Assembly: GCA_964552955.1 (NCBI GenBank)
Contig: CAZKIU010000033.1
Span: 1 to 41,573 of the forward strand
Origin: UBA1413 sp964552955
GTDB lineage: Bacteria; Bacteroidota; Bacteroidia; Bacteroidales; Prolixibacteraceae
Reading direction: 5' to 3'
DNA length: 41,573 nucleotides
The position numbers and the translations under genes are program-made. The notes below the pieces were generated by a model. It saw only the letters and a program-made list of their open reading frames with translations, searched no databases and was not told where the DNA came from. Below are positions 1-8,697 of this stretch, one piece after another (within the stretch, counting starts at the first letter, position 1; every line of letters starts with the position of its first letter).

Positions 1-34
1 CCCTTTTTCAAATGTTAACCCCCAAACACACAAT

Positions 35-71
35 GTCAGATCTATATCTGACGTGAAGTACTACAAAGGTA
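35..71 (-). promoter_or_regulatory. Possible leftward promoter with downstream inverted repeat
   Basis: Read on the minus strand, positions 71-64 give TACCTTTG, a perfect match to the Bacteroidota -7 consensus TAnnTTTG. A TTG lies 22 bases upstream (96-94), slightly farther than the usual spacing of about 20. Just downstream, at 35-52, is an inverted repeat: GTCAGAT, a 4-base loop, ATCTGAC. This could drive a gene leaving the window on the left, with the repeat in its leader. Nothing else is visible in the first 136 bases. Confidence 0.35.
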
Positions 72-136
72 AGCGTTATTTTGATTTATCCTTCAACTTT
101 TGAAAAAATTTTTTAACTTTTTGGAGCACCTAACAA

Positions 137-2722
137 TCAGCGGAATGCAGTGGTCAAAGTACGTACGGTGAGCGCTTCTTTCAGTTTTTCGGGGCTCATA
201 GAGCTCTTCAGGGTGACCCTTACCGTCGAGGAAGGCAGCATATCAAAATAGTTGTCGGAGAAGAAACCCTCTTCATCTCCACATTGCAGGCAGACATTTC
301 TGGCCAGTTTATCGGTAGTCAGAAGGATGTCATAGCCTTCGGCGGTTTTCTCCGTAGTGATGGTAACAGCAGGTTCCGGAAGTTTCAGTTCCTTGAAAGG
401 TTTGAAGTAAAGCAGGTTGGAGGAGCTAATTTCGTCTCCCTCTATCAGTTCTGTTACCAGGAAGCACTCCTCAGGATGGGCCCCGCCCAGGAATTCGTTC
501 AGGTTTTCACTGAAGAGCACTGTACTCGCATTGGCAGGCACCGTCACCTCGTTTTCAACCTTACGGACTTCCCTCCCTTCAAAATCAAGCAGTCGCAACC
601 GCAACACTCCATTTTTTTCTGAAAGATGATCGTTGATGACCGCCACCTTAAGCGCCTCTCCTTCCCTGAAGGGAGAAACCAGCAGTGGTTCAAATCCTTT
701 TTTCACATAATACTGGAGCGCTTTCCACCGCTGGTAGTAGTCGGTAGAGCTCCATGAGGCGACCGGCCATACATCATTGATCTGCCAGTAGAGGCTCCCC
801 ATGTTATAGGGGGCGGCACGCCGGTGCCCCTCCAGTCCGAACTTGATCCCCTCGGCCTGCAAGACCTGACCCACATAGAGGAACGACTCAAAATCCTTTG
901 GCTTTTCATACTCCTTGAGCATATAATACTCAATGGTTTCATTGCCTATGGAAGAGCGCTGGTGCGACTTCATCACCTCCGAATAAATGTCATGATCTTC
1001 GGGGGTAGTATATTTGCGCACCGTAGCTATTTCGGGGAAGGACTGGAAGCCGTATTCGCTCATGAAGCGGGCCATGTGGGTGGCATAGGTCTCAAAGGGT
1101 TCTTTGCCCCACCATACCCCCCAGTAGTGTTCATCCCCGTTGACCAGGTCTGCGGGAATACCCATGCCGGAGGAGGGACTCGATGCCCAGTAACTCCGTG
1201 CCGGATCCAGTGCGCTGACCACCTCCGGAAGAACCTTGTGGAAGATATCCTCATAGGCTTTCCAGATCAGGTCAGCATTCTCCTGGCTTTTGGCCTCCTC
1301 AGCCCGTTTCCACCCCCAGCCATACCAGGCTGAGAGAATCTCGTTGTTCCCGCACCACAGTCCAATGCTGGGGTGATTACGCAGCCGTTTCACGTTATCA
1401 GTGGCCTCCTGTCTGACATTCTCCAGGAACTCCGCATCACCGGGGAACATCGCGCAGGCAAACATAAAGTCCTGCCATACCAGAATACCGGCTTCATCAC
1501 ATAAATCATAAAACAGATTATCCTCATAGACGCCGCCACCCCATATCCTGATCATGTTCATATGGGAGACACGGGCGGTTTCGACCACCTTCCGGTAGTT
1601 GTCGGGGGTCACCCGGGGCAGGAACATGTCGTTGGGAATATAGTTCACCCCTTTCATGAACACGGGAACCCCGTTGAGCTTGAAATAAAAGGAGGTCCCC
1701 TTGTCGTCTTTCTCCCTGACCAGTTCGAGGGTACGCAGGCCGATCCGGACCAACCGGGAGGCCGTTCCGCCATCTACGGCCACCGTTCCGGTGAGGTTGT
1801 ACAAATGGGCCTCCCCCAGTCCGTTGGTCCACCAGAGGATGGGATTGGCAATCTCAAAGGGAGCATCATATCTGTTCACGCCCTTTTTCAGGTCTACGCT
1901 GACCGTAGCCAGCTCCATACCTTCATGGGCAATGGTCAGCCTGGCAGGGCCGTCGGCCTGGGCATCAATTTCAAAGGAGGCGTTCATAACGGCTTTTTGC
2001 TGGTCGAGGCTTTTCTGCTGAATATGCAGGTCGGTAATAGAGGCCTCGTCCCAGGCTTCCAGATACACCGGTCGCCAGATACCGCTGGTCACCAGCCGCG
2101 GACCCCAGTCCCAGCCAAAATGGTAACCCGCCTTGCGCGTGAAAACACTCACCTTCCTGCCCCCTTCCACCTCACCGGTCACCGCCTGGTCGTTATCCGA
2201 CACCGGAATGACATAGGGCAGGGCATCGTGCTTGCGAATCCCTTCCACAATGGGAGAGCGAAAAAGGATATGGAGTTCATTGTCGCCCACCTTCAGCAGC
2301 GATTTCACCTCTGCTTTCCACTCCCTGAACATATTATCAGCTGACAGCACAGGCTGACCATTGAGGGTCACCTCCGCATAGGTGTCAAGGCCTTTGAAGT
2401 CGAGCGCCACCCTGTCACGGGCCAGCAGTTCCGGAGTCACCGTCAGGATGGTCCGGTATTCCCAGTTGACCTTGTCAATCCACTGGACCTGCCGCTCATT
2501 CATCCGGAAATAGGGATCTTCGATCTTGCCATGGGCCATCAGATCGGTGTGCACCGTTCCTGGTACACCAGCCGGAAGCCATGCGGTATCTCCCGCCTGG
2601 CGAAACTGCCAGTTCCCTTTCAACTCTTCAATGCTCATCAGTTCTTGCTTTTGTGGTGGATTGCATCCCGGCACCAGCGCCAGACCCAGGAGTGCAAAAA
2701 ATAACAGATTCCGTTTTTTCAT
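137..2722 (-). CDS. Beta-mannosidase, glycoside hydrolase family 2, lipoprotein
   Basis: The 861-residue protein begins with a lipoprotein signal peptide (basic KKR, hydrophobic stretch, lipobox ending at Cys20), so it should be anchored in an envelope membrane. It has the GH2 beta-mannosidase layout: an N-terminal sugar-binding jelly roll (about 30-210), an Ig-like domain, and a TIM barrel from about 340. The predicted acid/base is Glu461 in the WCGNNE motif and the predicted nucleophile is Glu556 in MSEYGFQS. The family releases terminal beta-mannose from mannan or N-glycan oligosaccharides. The residues after Cys20 are not acidic, so a periplasmic-facing location is more likely than surface exposure. 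It is the last visible gene of its strand; no SusC/D pair adjoins it. GH2 identity is firm; the exact substrate is inferred from overall resemblance to beta-mannosidases. Confidence 0.9.
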   Translation of the reverse strand: MKKRNLLFFALLGLALVPGCNPPQKQELMSIEELKGNWQFRQAGDTAWLPAGVPGTVHTDLMAHGKIEDPYFRMNERQVQWIDKVNWEYRTILTVTPELLARDRVALDFKGLDTYAEVTLNGQPVLSADNMFREWKAEVKSLLKVGDNELHILFRSPIVEGIRKHDALPYVIPVSDNDQAVTGEVEGGRKVSVFTRKAGYHFGWDWGPRLVTSGIWRPVYLEAWDEASITDLHIQQKSLDQQKAVMNASFEIDAQADGPARLTIAHEGMELATVSVDLKKGVNRYDAPFEIANPILWWTNGLGEAHLYNLTGTVAVDGGTASRLVRIGLRTLELVREKDDKGTSFYFKLNGVPVFMKGVNYIPNDMFLPRVTPDNYRKVVETARVSHMNMIRIWGGGVYEDNLFYDLCDEAGILVWQDFMFACAMFPGDAEFLENVRQEATDNVKRLRNHPSIGLWCGNNEILSAWYGWGWKRAEEAKSQENADLIWKAYEDIFHKVLPEVVSALDPARSYWASSPSSGMGIPADLVNGDEHYWGVWWGKEPFETYATHMARFMSEYGFQSFPEIATVRKYTTPEDHDIYSEVMKSHQRSSIGNETIEYYMLKEYEKPKDFESFLYVGQVLQAEGIKFGLEGHRRAAPYNMGSLYWQINDVWPVASWSSTDYYQRWKALQYYVKKGFEPLLVSPFREGEALKVAVINDHLSEKNGVLRLRLLDFEGREVRKVENEVTVPANASTVLFSENLNEFLGGAHPEECFLVTELIEGDEISSSNLLYFKPFKELKLPEPAVTITTEKTAEGYDILLTTDKLARNVCLQCGDEEGFFSDNYFDMLPSSTVRVTLKSSMSPEKLKEALTVRTLTTAFR

Positions 2723-2859
2723 ATCATTTATGTTTGGTTATTCATGGTTGCTCCGGAAACCGGAAACCCGCCAAGGAGAGTGGCCCGATCCATAAAAAGG
2801 GCCCTCTGAACGGGTGTTTACCCCCGGTCAGCGGAGGGTGGCACGGCCCTGAAACATAA

Positions 2860-2889
2860 AGAGGTTGCCCCGCAACAGGAACAACCTCT
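2860..2889 (-). terminator. Probable terminator after the small DUF2892 gene
   Basis: AGAGGTTG at 2860-2867 pairs with CAACCTCT at 2882-2889 (8 bp). On the minus strand the hairpin is followed by a short T run (CTCTTTATG). It lies 20 bases beyond the stop of the small membrane protein gene. Confidence 0.5.
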
Positions 2890-2909
2890 CTGTTAAAAGC
2901 CGGCAGGGA

Positions 2910-3095
2910 TCACTTTTTAATCTCAGTGTTCATTTTAAAGGGAAGGTAGAGCGGACAGAACCTGAAAACTCCGGTCAGCAGAGGAATCAATCCAATCAAA
3001 CCCCACCAGTTCCTGTAAATCAATCCCAACAAAAGGATGATCAGTCCGGCGATGATTCTGACCAAACGGTCAGTAGCTCCAACATTACATTTCAT
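2910..3095 (-). CDS. Small DUF2892-type inner membrane protein
   Basis: This 61-residue protein starts MKCNVGATDRLVR and continues with two hydrophobic segments (about 14-27 and 31-44) separated by YRNWWG, then the motif FCPLYLPF. This is the pattern of DUF2892 (YgaP-like transmembrane) proteins, which are widespread and of no settled function. They occur alone or fused to rhodanese domains; here it stands alone with no rhodanese neighbour. Its length is typical for the family. About 180 bases separate it from pgk upstream, with no clear promoter seen. Confidence 0.75.
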   Translation of the reverse strand: MKCNVGATDRLVRIIAGLIILLLGLIYRNWWGLIGLIPLLTGVFRFCPLYLPFKMNTEIKK

Positions 3096-3277
3096 GTCAT
3101 TCAGTTTTTACGTTCATCGGGTAGAATGCATCAGACTCTTGCCTATTCCCGGGATTCTTTTTGCATGGATGGTCCGTTCTCAACGATCGCAAAGAATGGC
3201 TTCGGGCATTCATCCCTGGATTAATCTACCTCTTGTAACGTAAAAGGCTGGAATAAGTTCGCCTTCAGGGGGCTCTT

Positions 3278-4468
3278 TTATCCGCGCACGGCTGAAACAC
3301 CGGGAAGGTCACGTCCTTCGAGGTATTCGAGGAGCGCACCTCCTGCCGTGGAGATGTAGGAAACACCATCGGCAAAACCGAACTGGTTGACGCAAGCCAC
3401 GGAATCACCGCCACCCACCAGGGAGAATCCTCCCTTACGGGTCGCTTCGACGATGGCTTCGCCCACGGCCTTGGAGCCAGCGGCGAAGTGCTCCATCTCA
3501 AAGACGCCGACAGGGCCGTTCCAGAGGATGGTACCCGAATGGGCGATCACCTCCCTGAAGCGGGCGATGGAATCAGGGCCGGCATCGAGGCCCATCCAGC
3601 CTTCGGGGATTTTTCCGGCGGGGCATACCTGCGTATTGGCATCGTTGGCAAAGGCATCTGCAGCCACCACGTCGGTAGCCATGATGATATTGACCCCTTT
3701 GGCTTTGGCCGTCTCCTCGATCCGCAAGGCCGTTTCCAGAAAGTCATCCTCACAGAGCGAGTTACCGATCTGGCCGCCTTTGGCTTTGATAAAGGTAAAG
3801 GTCATCCCTCCGCCCAGAATCAGGTTGTCTACCTTGTCGAGCAGGTTCTCGATGATGGTGATCTTGGTCGACACCTTGGCCCCGCCCATGATAGCGGTCA
3901 GCGGCCGTTGAGGATTCCGCAACACCTTATCGAGGCTCTCCAGTTCACTTTCGATGAGGTAGCCAAACATCTTGTCATTGGGAAAGAACTGGGCCATCAC
4001 TGCCGTGGAAGCGTGGGCCCTGTGGGCTGTACCAAAGGCATCATTCACCCAGCAATCGCCGTTCTCAGCCAACTGACGGGCCATCTCCACATCGCCCTTC
4101 TCTTCTCCCTTATGGAAACGGAGATTCTCCAGCAGCAGCACCTCACCGGGTTGCAGGGCATGGCACATGGCCTTTACCTCTTCACCGATGCAGTCGGGAG
4201 CCAGCTTCACGCCCACCCCCAGCAGTTCACTCAGATGCCCCACCAGGTGACGCATCGAATATTTATCCTCCGGGCCGGCCTTGGGACGACCGAAATGAGA
4301 CATGATCACAGGCGAACCACCGGCAGCCATCACCTTGCGGATAGTGGGCAGAGCAGCCCTGATGCGGGTATCATCGGTAATCACAAACTGGTCATCCAGG
4401 GGAACATTAAAATCTACGCGGATCAACGCTTTCTTCCCTGAAAAGTTGTAGGTGTCTATCGTCTGCAT
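3278..4468 (-). CDS. pgk: Phosphoglycerate kinase
   Basis: The 396-residue protein is full length for the family. It catalyses reversible phosphate transfer between 1,3-bisphosphoglycerate and ADP in cytoplasmic glycolysis. Visible landmarks are the RVDFNVP substrate motif near residue 18, SHFGRPK (about 58-64), ENLRFH (about 116), GGAKVSTK (about 193), and the C-terminal nucleotide-binding GGGDS with the ISTAGGA end motif. The ATG at 4468 gives the expected N terminus. The gene is divergent from holB, and a TACCTTTG -7 element lies 28 bases upstream. It is a single-gene unit with about 180 bases to the next gene downstream. Confidence 0.97.
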   Translation of the reverse strand: MQTIDTYNFSGKKALIRVDFNVPLDDQFVITDDTRIRAALPTIRKVMAAGGSPVIMSHFGRPKAGPEDKYSMRHLVGHLSELLGVGVKLAPDCIGEEVKAMCHALQPGEVLLLENLRFHKGEEKGDVEMARQLAENGDCWVNDAFGTAHRAHASTAVMAQFFPNDKMFGYLIESELESLDKVLRNPQRPLTAIMGGAKVSTKITIIENLLDKVDNLILGGGMTFTFIKAKGGQIGNSLCEDDFLETALRIEETAKAKGVNIIMATDVVAADAFANDANTQVCPAGKIPEGWMGLDAGPDSIARFREVIAHSGTILWNGPVGVFEMEHFAAGSKAVGEAIVEATRKGGFSLVGGGDSVACVNQFGFADGVSYISTAGGALLEYLEGRDLPGVSAVRG

Positions 4469-4496
4469 ATGAAAGTTTTAGATGATTTGTTTGATC

Positions 4497-4504
4497 AAAG
4501 GTAG
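4497..4504 (-). promoter_or_regulatory. pgk promoter -7 element
   Basis: On the minus strand this reads TACCTTTG, matching TAnnTTTG, 28 bases upstream of the pgk start codon. I see no good TTG at the -33 position. Confidence 0.4.
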
Positions 4505-4590
4505 AAAATTTCGGGCAGAATCACAGGGGCCCCGGCAGGCTCCACCCGAATTTAATGTACAAATAACCTGAAAATTCCGGCCAAAACCCC

Positions 4591-4598
4591 TATTTTTG
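4591..4598 (+). promoter_or_regulatory. Possible holB promoter -7 element
   Basis: TATTTTTG matches TAnnTTTG and lies 43 bases before the holB start, in the divergent pgk/holB intergenic region. The -33 position carries CTG rather than TTG. Confidence 0.35.
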
Positions 4599-4641
4599 AC
4601 CCTTCCCCGTCAGGAGCAATGGTCAGCTCCCGCGTGGAATA

Positions 4642-5787
4642 ATGAACCAGCAGCCGCAGATCATGTTTTTCAGAGAGATCATTGGTCAGGAAAAAATCAG
4701 GCAACGGCTGATCCGGTCGGTACAGGAGCAGAGGATCAGCCATGCGCAACTCTTTTCGGGGCCTGAGGGTACCGGAAAGCTGGGGCTTGCCCTGGCTTAT
4801 GCCCAGTATATCTCCTGCCGCAACCGGAGTGAAACCGACAGTTGCGGGGTATGTCCCTCCTGTCATAAATTTGCCAAACTGGCGCACCCCGACCTCCACT
4901 TCGTCTTTCCCATTTACAACAAAAAATCCTCACAGAAGGCGGTCAGCGACGACTTCCTCACCCAATGGCGGGAGATCCTCCTGGCCTCACCCTATTTCAA
5001 TCTGAGCCAATGGATGAGCGCCATCGAAGCCGACAATGCCCAGGCGATCATCTATTCGCATGAGAGCGAATCGATCATCCGCAAGCTGAGTCTGAAACCC
5101 TACGAGGCGGAATTCAAGACGATGATCATCTGGTTGCCTGAAAAAATGCACCCCTCCTGTGCCAACAAACTGCTTAAGATGATCGAGGAACCTCCGGCGA
5201 AGACCCTGTTCCTGCTGGTCACCGAAGAGGAGGAGAGCGTTTTGCCCACCATTCTCTCCCGCACCCAGATCATCAGGGTTCCCGGCATTGACGATGCCAG
5301 TTTGCTGGAAGCCCTGCGCAACAGGGGCGAGGAGAACCCTGAAATCCTGGCCGGCATGGTTCACCGTGCCGGAGGGAATTACCTCAAAGCCCTGGAATAT
5401 ACCCAACCCGGCGAAGATAAACTCTATTACTTCGCCATGTTCCAGAAAATCATGCGCCACGCCTGGAAAGCAGAGGTTCTGGAACTCCTCACCCTGGCCG
5501 AAGAACTGACCGAATTGGGAAGAGAACGCCAAAAGGAGTTCTTCCTCTATCTCCTCCAGCTGATCAGAGAGTATTTCACCATGAACCTGGGAAACCCCTC
5601 CCTCCTTTATCTCACCAGAAGCGAAAAGGAATTCGGGGTCAAATTTGCCCGGTTCATCAACGAAAGAAACATCATCCCTTTCAAGGAACTCTTTGAGGAG
5701 GGGTATCGCCATATCTCCATGAATGGCAATGCCAGGATCATCTTCACTGACACCCTGTTGAAAATCGTCAGGCTCATCAGAAGATGA
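4642..5787 (+). CDS. holB: DNA polymerase III subunit delta'
   Basis: The 381-residue AAA+ clamp-loader subunit starts with the family's FREIIGQEKI region. A P-loop-like GPEGTGKLGLA follows near residue 40; the residue after the Lys is Leu, not Ser/Thr, so nucleotide binding may be weak, as in other delta' subunits. A four-cysteine zinc module follows (C at SCRN, then SCGVCPSC). KLLKMIEEPP (about 175) and ILSRTQIIRVP (about 205) are the sensor/box VII-like segments. It loads the sliding clamp at the replication fork. The start could be 4642 or the second Met at 4663, which lies closer to the usual family N terminus. It heads a plus-strand run with ricT and gldH, a common Bacteroidota order. 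Confidence 0.93.
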   Translation: MNQQPQIMFFREIIGQEKIRQRLIRSVQEQRISHAQLFSGPEGTGKLGLALAYAQYISCRNRSETDSCGVCPSCHKFAKLAHPDLHFVFPIYNKKSSQKAVSDDFLTQWREILLASPYFNLSQWMSAIEADNAQAIIYSHESESIIRKLSLKPYEAEFKTMIIWLPEKMHPSCANKLLKMIEEPPAKTLFLLVTEEEESVLPTILSRTQIIRVPGIDDASLLEALRNRGEENPEILAGMVHRAGGNYLKALEYTQPGEDKLYYFAMFQKIMRHAWKAEVLELLTLAEELTELGRERQKEFFLYLLQLIREYFTMNLGNPSLLYLTRSEKEFGVKFARFINERNIIPFKELFEEGYRHISMNGNARIIFTDTLLKIVRLIRR

Positions 5788-5795
5788 TTTATTAT

Positions 5796-5803
5796 TAATT
5801 TTG
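5796..5803 (+). promoter_or_regulatory. Possible ricT promoter -7 element
   Basis: TAATTTTG matches TAnnTTTG in the 70-base gap between holB and ricT, 54 bases before the ricT start. No TTG is visible at -33, so this is weak. Confidence 0.25.
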
Positions 5804-5857
5804 CAGTCGCACGGTCATTACCTGTCAGGGATAAGATGTGCCTGAGCATAAATTTGA

Positions 5858-6988
5858 TTGAAACGAATGGAATCATACATAGAAAGAGGAATTTTCGGAG
5901 AGCGCAAGGCGGGATGTTCCCGGCTGGGGATCACCGATTGGCTGGCCGATGTGCCCAATGTACGGAATCCCGGGCAGATCGTGGAAGTGCGGTTCAAGAA
6001 TACCCGGCGCGATTACTTCCGCAACGTCAATGATCTGAAGCTGGAAACGGGTGATCTGGTAGCCGTGGAAGCCAACCCCGGCCATGATATCGGTGTGGTC
6101 AGCCTCATCGGCGACCTGGTGTTCGAGCAGATGAAAAAACACAAAGTCTCCTTTATCAACGGGGAGTTCCGGAAGATCTACCGCAAGGCCAAGCCCGTTG
6201 ATATCGAGAAGTGGCGGGAGGCGATCCTGTTGGAGCACCAGACCATGATCAAGTCACGGCAGATCGCGGCTGACCTGCGGCTCAACATGAAAATCGGAGA
6301 CGTGGAATACCAGGGCGATAAGACCAAAGCCATCTTCTATTACATTGCCGATGAGAGGGTCGATTTCAGGCAGCTCATCAAGATTCTGGCCGATCAGTTC
6401 CGTATCCGTATTGAGATGAAGCAGATCGGGGCCCGGCAGGAAGCCGGTCGTATCGGCGGCATCGGCCCCTGCGGAAGAGAACTCTGCTGCTCTACCTGGA
6501 TCAACAATTTCATTTCGGTGACCACCAATTCGGCCCGCTACCAGGATATCTCCATGAATCCTCAGAAGCTGGCCGGCCAATGCGGCAAACTCAAATGCTG
6601 CCTCAACTTCGAAGTCGACACCTACCTCGACGCGCAACGCGACTTTCCCCCGACCACGATTCCTCTGGAAACCGAAAAGGGAAGGCTGATCTTCCAGAAA
6701 GCCGACATTCTCAGCGGCATCTACTGGTATTCGGCACAAAACGGAGAGGCCGCCCCTACCCTGGTGCCCATCCCTGTGAGCAAGGTCAAGGAGATCCTCC
6801 GCATGAACAGCGCCGGTAAACGGGCCGACAAGGTCACCCTGGAAACCCAGCAACCGCGCGACAAAGAACAGGAGACCTTCCAGAATATGGCGGGGCAGGA
6901 GAGTATCAGCCGTTTTGATTCTGCGGAACCTTCCCGGAAAAGAAAGAAAAATTCCAGGAAGCCCGGAAACAGGAGGGGACCCCAATGA
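5858..6988 (+). CDS. ricT: RicT/YaaT-type PSP1 domain protein
   Basis: The 376-residue protein carries the PSP1 C-terminal domain characteristic of RicT (YaaT), roughly residues 85-285. Hallmarks are GGIGPCGRELCCSTW and GQCGKLKCCLNFE, cysteine clusters near residues 205 and 245. In Bacillus, RicT acts with RicA and RicF in RNA processing and binds iron-sulfur clusters; the role in Bacteroidota is not established. The C-terminal 60 residues are basic and rich in Lys/Arg (SRKRKKNSRKPGNRRG), which suggests nucleic-acid contact but is likely disordered. An ATG at 5864 is an alternative start. The stop overlaps the gldH start (ATGA at 6985-6988), indicating translational coupling. Confidence 0.88.
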   Translation: MKRMESYIERGIFGERKAGCSRLGITDWLADVPNVRNPGQIVEVRFKNTRRDYFRNVNDLKLETGDLVAVEANPGHDIGVVSLIGDLVFEQMKKHKVSFINGEFRKIYRKAKPVDIEKWREAILLEHQTMIKSRQIAADLRLNMKIGDVEYQGDKTKAIFYYIADERVDFRQLIKILADQFRIRIEMKQIGARQEAGRIGGIGPCGRELCCSTWINNFISVTTNSARYQDISMNPQKLAGQCGKLKCCLNFEVDTYLDAQRDFPPTTIPLETEKGRLIFQKADILSGIYWYSAQNGEAAPTLVPIPVSKVKEILRMNSAGKRADKVTLETQQPRDKEQETFQNMAGQESISRFDSAEPSRKRKKNSRKPGNRRGPQ

Positions 6989-7458
6989 GACCTTCAGGAG
7001 CCGGGCTCATCACCGCGCTGGTGCTGGTCGTGGCGGTGGCCGCCTGTGACCCCGCACGGGTCTTCGACGAGTACCGGCCCATCCCCGGGGCGACCTGGGC
7101 TACCGACTCCGTCCTCTCTTTCAGCTTCAACATTGCCCGCACCACCCAGAACAATAACATCTGGTTCAATATCCGCAATGACCAGACCTATGAATACAGC
7201 AACCTCTGGCTGTTCGTGACCCTGGAGTCCCCCTCAGGCAGCGCCGTCACCGACACCGTGCAACTGGTCCTGGCCGATCCCTCGGGCCACTGGCTGGGTA
7301 AAGGATTCAGCGGCACTTATGACAACCGCCTGATATACCGGCGCAATGTCTTCTTTCCCGAATCAGGCCGTTACACCCTTCGCCTGAGACACGGCATGAG
7401 AAATGACCTCCTCCGGGGCATCACCGACGCTGGCGTTCGGATCGAAAAAATAAACTAA
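6985..7458 (+). CDS. gldH: Gliding motility lipoprotein GldH
   Basis: This 157-residue protein has a lipoprotein signal peptide with Cys21 (lipobox VAAC). It then follows the GldH pattern: VFDEYRPIPGATWATDSVLSF, an Ig-like beta-rich body with NQTYEYSNLW-type segments, and the C-terminal DAGVRIEKI. In Flavobacterium johnsoniae GldH is needed for gliding and associated T9SS functions. It persists in many non-gliding Bacteroidales, where its role is unclear. The ATG overlaps the ricT stop by four bases, and trmB follows 10 bases after its stop. Together with porW/sprE and porX 3-8 kb downstream, it points to a working T9SS. Confidence 0.85.
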   Translation: MRPSGAGLITALVLVVAVAACDPARVFDEYRPIPGATWATDSVLSFSFNIARTTQNNNIWFNIRNDQTYEYSNLWLFVTLESPSGSAVTDTVQLVLADPSGHWLGKGFSGTYDNRLIYRRNVFFPESGRYTLRLRHGMRNDLLRGITDAGVRIEKIN

Positions 7459-7468
7459 CTGTCTGCCG

Positions 7469-8209
7469 GTGGGAAAAAACAAACTCTCGAAATTCGCCGA
7501 AATGGAGCATTTCAGCAACCTCTTCCAGCCTACCTATGAAGAGCTGCTGAAGGGGGATTTTCCGTACCGGGGAAAGTGGGGCCATGATTACTTCCGGAAC
7601 CCCCACCCCATCGTGGCCGAACTGGGCTGCGGAAAAGGGGAGTATACGGTGACTCTGGCCGGCCTTCATCCCGGAAAGAACTATATCGGCCTGGATATCA
7701 AGGGAGCCAGGATGTACACCGGAGCCCGCGAAGCCCTGCATCAACGGCTGGACAATGTGGCCTTCCTCCGTACCAGGATCGAGAACACCCCCCTTCTCTT
7801 TGGTCCACAGGAAATCAGTGAAATATGGCTCACCTTTCCCGATCCCCAGTTGAAGAAAACGCGCAAACGACTGACTTCCACCTGGTTCATTCGCAAATAT
7901 CTCGAATTCATGCGCCCCGGCGGGGTGATCAGGCTCAAAACCGACTCTCAATTCCTCTATGCCTATACCTCGGCGCTGGTGCGGCTCAACCAGTTTGAGA
8001 TTCTCGCCGATACCCCCGACCTCTATGCCTCGGATCAGGCCGACGAAATCCTCTCCATACGCACTTTCTACGAGAAACAGTGGCTCGACAGGGGCATTCC
8101 GGTGAAGTACCTGGCCTTCGTTCCAGAAGGGGACAGAACACTACTGGAACCGGGTGAAGATTTTGAAAAAGAGGAATACCGGAGTTTCGGCCGGAGCGCC
8201 CGCACCTGA
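7469..8209 (+). CDS. trmB: tRNA (guanine-N7-)-methyltransferase TrmB
   Basis: The 246-residue SAM-dependent enzyme methylates G46 of tRNA. The SAM-binding motif is visible as VAELGCGKGEYTVTLA (about 50), followed by YIGLDIKGAR (about 72). The family signature WLTFPDPQLKK (about 121) precedes the RLTSTWFIRKY helix. The best start is GTG at 7469, giving MGKNKLSKFAEMEHF; the next in-frame Met would cut into the conserved N terminus. It lies 10 bases after gldH and 11 bases before the alkyltransferase-like gene, so these are probably one transcript. Confidence 0.93.
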   Translation: MGKNKLSKFAEMEHFSNLFQPTYEELLKGDFPYRGKWGHDYFRNPHPIVAELGCGKGEYTVTLAGLHPGKNYIGLDIKGARMYTGAREALHQRLDNVAFLRTRIENTPLLFGPQEISEIWLTFPDPQLKKTRKRLTSTWFIRKYLEFMRPGGVIRLKTDSQFLYAYTSALVRLNQFEILADTPDLYASDQADEILSIRTFYEKQWLDRGIPVKYLAFVPEGDRTLLEPGEDFEKEEYRSFGRSART

Positions 8210-8220
8210 AGATCAATGAG

Positions 8221-8610
8221 ATGAACGAACGTTACAACCACATATATGACATTGTCAGGCAGATTCCTCCGGGAAGGGTGACCACCTACGGGGCGATTGC
8301 CGCCTGTGTGGGGACTACCGGGGGAGCCCGTTTGGTGGGGTGGGCCATGAATGCCTCCCACCACCTTCCTGCTTATATGCCTGCGCACCGGGTCGTCAAC
8401 CGCAACGGACTGCTCACGGGCAAGCATCATTTCGGAACCCCCGACACCATGCGGGAACTCCTCGAAAGTGAAGGGCTCACCATCGTCGACGACCAGATCA
8501 CCGGCTTCGCCGAACGGTTCTGGGATCCGGCAAAGGAACTGAATCCCCCCTGGCCAGGAGAAAGAGAGGCAGGCGGCCCTGGCCACACCCTAAAAGAAGG
8601 GGCCGGATGA
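8221..8610 (+). CDS. Alkyltransferase-like protein (MGMT fold, active Cys replaced by Ala)
   Basis: This 129-residue protein has the DNA-binding domain of O6-methylguanine-DNA methyltransferases: VRQIPPGRVTTYGAIAA helix-turn-helix, then GWAMNA. The catalytic PCHR motif reads PAHR, with Ala55 in place of the alkyl-accepting Cys. It therefore cannot repair by alkyl transfer. Such alkyltransferase-like (ATL) proteins bind O6-alkylguanine and hand lesions to nucleotide excision repair; some homologues have Trp and others Ala at this position. The last 25 residues (PWPGEREAGGPGHTLKEGAG) are low-complexity and probably not part of the fold. It sits 11 bases after trmB and about 90 bases before the Mrp-family gene. 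Confidence 0.88.
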   Translation: MNERYNHIYDIVRQIPPGRVTTYGAIAACVGTTGGARLVGWAMNASHHLPAYMPAHRVVNRNGLLTGKHHFGTPDTMRELLESEGLTIVDDQITGFAERFWDPAKELNPPWPGEREAGGPGHTLKEGAG

Positions 8611-8697
8611 AGGGCCGGCAAAGCGCGGCTGCAGATGGGACATCCAGGCTGCACAGCGGTTCAACAACAAGAATAATTAGGATACCAATAAGTCACA

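Noticed and set aside
1562..2344. A 260-codon plus-strand frame inside the beta-mannosidase gene
   Set aside because: Antisense shadow of a well-conserved GH2 gene, with no domain or ribosome site.
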